Shown piece after piece: positions 60,541 through 64,000 of a DNA stretch of 64,000 bases. Where the stretch lies: NCBI RefSeq assembly GCF_030445035.2, contig NC_080702.1:12222029-12286028 (forward strand), written 5' to 3'. Each line of letters begins with the position of its first letter. The first letter of the stretch is position 1. This stretch comes from Dasypus novemcinctus (taxonomy: Eukaryota; Chordata; Mammalia; Cingulata; Dasypodidae). The translations under genes and the position numbers were made by a program. The notes beneath the pieces were generated by a model. That model was not told the origin of the DNA, made no database searches, and was given only the letters and a program-made list of their open reading frames with translations.

Positions 60541-60835
60541 TTTTTTTATTTATTAAGAGTGTTTGGAAGAGCAATGTTCATAATTTGCCATAAAAATGCT
60601 AAAACAAACGAACATTTTTTTTCAGGCTCTCATGATCTAATGTTCTATAAGGAGTATTATTGGTTGCAAATTATTAGATTCCTATAACTGATGTACCAAT
60701 TAGATTTTTTAAAATGGGCCTCATTAGGTTAAAATCAAGGTGTCAATAGGGCTGTTATTTTCTGGAGGCTCTAGGGGAACATCCATTTCCTTGCTCTTTC
60801 CAGTTTCTATAGACTGCCCGCATTCCTTGGCTAGA

Positions 60836-61479
60836 GTCCCTGTAGCAGTTTGATATAGCTATGAATTCCAAAATTACATACTGGATTTTGTTTGTAAACT
60901 GGTCTGTACCTGGGCATGATTAAATTATGATTACTGCTTCTCTTGAGCCACATCAGTAAGGTGTTGGTAGGTGGGGACTCACAGATAAAAGACATGGCAA
61001 AGGACAGAGTTGGGGATTTTCATGTTGGATTTTTAGGTGTTGGAATTTTGATGTTGGAAATTGGAGCTGGAGCCCAGGAAGTGTACACACAGGAGATGAA
61101 CACAGAGGAAAAGAGACGGCTCCTGACACATGGCAGAAGCACTGGGCAGAGAGATGGAGCCATTTGTCTGATAGTCTACAGCTAGCCTTGTGGAGTGAGC
61201 ACAGCAACTAAGTCCAGAGAGATATGCAGCCCCATGAAGAGAGGAACCCTCAGCCAGAGAGAAGCAAGTCCCATGAAGAGAGGAACCTAAGCCCAAACTG
61301 TGGCAGACGTGGGCAGCCATCTTACTCCAACACGTGGCAAAAGACTTTGGTAAGGGAAGTAATTTAAACTTTATGGCCTGGTAACTGTAAGCTTCTACCC
61401 CAAAATAAATACCCTTATGAAAGCCAACCAATTTCTGGTATTTTGCATCAACACCCCTTTGGCTGACTAAAACAGTCCT
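60836..61479 (+). repeat. Solo MaLR-type LTR with 5 bp duplication
   Basis: 60841-61474 begins TGTAGCAGTTTGATATAGC and ends GGCTGACTAAAACA. AATAAA lies within 'ccaaaataaataccc' (61401-61415). It is the same family as the LTRs at 43996 and 46892 in opposite orientation, and longer (634 bp). The flanks GTCCC (60836-60840) and GTCCT (61475-61479) are a one-mismatch target duplication. The 132- and 80-codon frames inside are not genes. Confidence 0.85.
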
Positions 61480-61960
61480 CTTCCAACTTCGAAAACCAGC
61501 TCTAACTGATTAACTCTTTCTCATATCCTAATACTCTCGCACTGACCTTTTTGCTTCCTTCTTCCATCTTCAAGAGCCCTTGCTACATCCACTGTGTTCA
61601 CCCAAATAACCTAGAATAATCTCCCTATCTTAAGGTTAATTAGCAGCCATATTTCTATTGGCTACTTTAATTCCTCTTTATCATGTAATCTAATATATCC
61701 ACAAATTCTAGGAATTGGAATATGGACATCTTTGGGAAGTCATTAATCAACTTACCACATATGGTATAAATATTTTTCAGCTTGAGTAGATAAAGTTAAT
61801 TTGCTTTACAAAGCTTTATATATTTTTACAACTTTATTTATAATGCTGTGTAATATAAACTTATGAATGTGTCATAATTTCTTCTTGTGCATTCTGGTTA
61901 TTTCATATTTTTGTGATTGTATGAAATAGTGAAATGTAACTCCTATGGTTAATCATAACA
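61480..61960. other. Unassigned intergenic sequence
   Basis: No gene or named repeat is seen. The short piece at 61490-61620 is C/T-rich, and the rest is AT-rich. Confidence 0.35.
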
Positions 61961-61962
61961 CA

Positions 61963-62336
61963 CTTTTTTTAAATTCCCCTCCCTTATGGCTCTTTTTTTG
62001 CATACCGTCTCCTCTCTGTGTTCATTTGTTGGGCGTTCTTCTGTGTCTGTATTTATTTTTATTTATCCCCCCCTTGTGGCTCATTTGCTGTCTGCTCTCT
62101 GTGTCCTTTCACTGCACTCTTTTGTGCATTTTTGCTTTTCTCCCTTTTTGTTGCATCACCTTGCTGAGTTGGCTCTCTGCAGTGCTTGTGAGCTGGGTGG
62201 CACTCCACAGTGCCCAGGCTGGTGGCACTCTGCAGCATGCAGGTGAGCCTGCCTTCCACTGAGGCCCTGGGATGGGAACCCAGGACCTTCCATATGGTAG
62301 ATGGGAGCCCAGCTGATTGAGGCACAGCCAATTCCC
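61963..62336 (-). mobile_element. DAS-related SINE, variant, minus orientation
   Basis: 'gctctttttttgcataccgtctcctctctgtgttcatttg' through 'ggaacccaggaccttccatatgg' (B box region) and 'gattgaggcacagccaattccc' at the head. It shares its 'ggcactccacagtgcc' inner unit style with the copy at 52604. Left and right edges are approximate. Confidence 0.8.
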
Positions 62337-62860
62337 ATATCATAATTTTTAGTATGAACATTTATAAAGTTTAAATATATGTGTGTATTTTCTATACTAT
62401 TCCATAATTTTTAAATGGAGATAAGGGAAGTTGATACCGTATCAGCTATAAGACAAAGATGCTGCCATCTGGTCACCTACATGATTCTAACCACATCTAA
62501 GCTATTGGTAAATATGAACCAACAACCAGCCTATCAATTCCAGCTCATAGTACCTGGCACAACTCTGATGTTGACCTGCAGCTCTAGGACCTATATTCAA
62601 GTCTATGGAACTTGTGTAGAACCTATATGCTAGGGTGGAAAACTTTTTAAAAACTCTGAAGACTTAGGGTTCAGTGCTGGATTAACCATGTATTAAGTTA
62701 TGCATTGTCTGACTGAGTTTACTCAATCTTTTTTCACCAGTAGTCAATGCAATCTCATATAATCATTAAAGAATTAAATCAGATAGCAGTCATGAAACTC
62801 TTGGAAATTATGCCAATAATAAAATGAAATTTTCCAGATTTATAAATTGGTAAAAACCAC
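62337..62860. other. Unassigned intergenic sequence
   Basis: Nothing recognised. The 72-codon frame at 62415-62633 has no family features. Confidence 0.35.
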
Positions 62861-62862
62861 TG

Positions 62863-62975
62863 GCAGTTTTTTTTTAAACTTTTTATCATAGTAATATATA
62901 TACAACTCAAAGTTTCCCATTTTAACAATTTCAAGTACACAACTCAGTGGTATTAATTACATTCACAAACTCAAA
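62863..62975 (-). mobile_element. Old L1M 3' end, minus orientation
   Basis: 'caaagtttcccattttaacaatttcaagtacacaactcagtgg' is the reverse complement of the L1M 3' end seen at 58880-58920. Confidence 0.7.
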
Positions 62976-64000
62976 AAGATAAATATTATATGAACTCACT
63001 TATATGAAATACCTGGAAGACTTATTTAAGGTTTCATCAGTAAAACTTAATAATGTGATATAGGCAATCATAACTTATCAGTTATGTATAAAACAGAGAT
63101 TAGTGAGTATATGGCAGCTGTTCAACACATTGAATGAAAATTAAGCCATTTTAAACATTAAATTCTGAAATTTGAAAGAGAATATATTTACATCAGAAAT
63201 GAAACCAAAAAATCACATTTCACCATTTACTCCTCCTGCTCATGTGGTAAACATCACAAATTAATCATGGACACTCCTTTAAAGAGTAATGCAAGAAATA
63301 TGAAAGGAATGATAGAAATATGATATGCTAGAAATATATACTTTGCAGCTCCAGAGTAATAATTGAATCAGGCAAGGATTATTGTGATCACCCAAACATT
63401 ACTGGGGAATACACTATTTATATCTTGCCACAGTATCATCCTACAGATTATTTTTTAGTTAGGAAAAATCATAAACCAAAAATGGGCTTCAATGAAGTGG
63501 TCACCACTTTAACCAAATGATCATAGGTAGCATCATATATACTGAGACAATACGGTAGTGACAGCATGAAATTCAATATTTCTTATGAAGTATTCTTTTC
63601 AATAATTGCAACCCCAATCTAGGCAAACCTTCAGATTAATCTTTTGGTTTACTAAAAACACATGGCATAGAAAACAAGTTAATGACATGGCAGAACAATA
63701 AGACCAATACAAGAAGGGGAATTTCTGAAAGACAACTGGCCAGGTCTTCTCATAATTCAATATCATTTTCAAAAATATAAAGGAATAAGTGGGGGACTAG
63801 TCTGGATTAAATGAAACTAAGGAAGAAATTTTAATTTTGTCAGCATTTAGATAAGATTAGAGAATTAGAAAGTTATTGTTGGTTTTCTTAGGTGTGGGGA
63901 AATATTCTTATTTTAGAATATGCAAACTAAAGTATTTAAAGGTGAGGTGGTTTGATGTCTGCAATTTACTTGCAAATGGTTCACAGAGAGATGAACAGAT
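62976..64000. other. AT-rich sequence, nothing recognised
   Basis: No gene, SINE or clear LINE text is visible. A short block at about 62985-63010 ('tatgaactcacttatatgaaatacctggaaga') resembles L1 ORF2-end text. Confidence 0.35.

Noticed and set aside
61033..61431. 132-codon minus-strand frame
   Set aside because: Contained in a solo LTR with TG...CA ends and a target duplication.

Overview
This is a mammalian nuclear window and almost certainly comes from an armadillo (Dasypus or a close xenarthran). The marker is a tRNA-derived SINE of the DAS type: head GGGAACGGACTTGGCCCAGTGGTTAGG-like, B box GGTTCAAACCCC, and a tail of TAAA repeats. At least eight copies or pieces are present. I see no clearly functional host protein-coding gene. 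The window is a palimpsest of L1 pieces, SINEs, four kinds of LTR element and two dead host genes. No bacterial-type operons, CRISPR arrays or functional RNA genes are visible.

Layout. 1-13.7 kb is nested LINE-1 in both orientations. It includes an L1 copy (5394-8870) whose ORF1 is joined almost directly to the C-terminal part of ORF2 and which ends in about three tandem copies of its 3' end. It also includes a 1.5 kb L1 3' end inserted with a 12 bp target duplication (11642-13151). 14.13-20.06 kb, minus strand, is a GC-rich provirus. Reading 5' to 3' it has a possible gag nucleocapsid remnant, protease, RT, RNase H, integrase, env and a 3' LTR. Its pol is class II (betaretrovirus-like) and its env is gammaretrovirus/D-type (CWLC plus CX6CC). 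Pol is broken by a stop codon and a frameshift, but env is an uninterrupted 618-codon frame. There is no 5' LTR: the provirus abuts an ERV-L pol remnant near 20.06 kb, which continues to 22.63 kb.

22,637-29,948 (plus strand) is a structurally complete class I-like ERV. It has 476 bp LTRs that are about 97% identical, a 4 bp ACTG duplication, a primer binding site matching the 3' end of a tRNA-Arg, and a polypurine tract. Its 6.3 kb AT-rich interior has no substantial reading frame, so it looks like a non-autonomous retroviral element. A diverged inverted relative of part of this interior lies at about 30.9-31.75 kb.

33.3-38.85 kb is quiet sequence in which I recognise nothing. 39.66-48.9 kb (plus strand) is a decayed KRAB zinc-finger gene. 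KRAB-A, KRAB-B and a linker exon keep compatible phases and are followed by a C2H2 array full of stops and frameshifts. The array is split by a 3.36 kb MaLR/ERVL-type LTR element with a 5 bp GCCTT duplication, which itself carries two SINEs. 48.9-53.6 kb is L1 sequence. About 54.1-57.2 kb is a 5'-truncated, intronless processed pseudogene of the HECT/PHD ubiquitin ligase G2E3, with a SINE in its 3' part. 57.4-64 kb holds old L1/HAL1-like sequence, a solo MaLR-type LTR (60,841-61,474) and another SINE.

The genes do not work together as a system. The locus best worth following is the chimeric provirus with the preserved env, then the coding-empty ERV. All family assignments come from reading the sequence by eye; no search was run.
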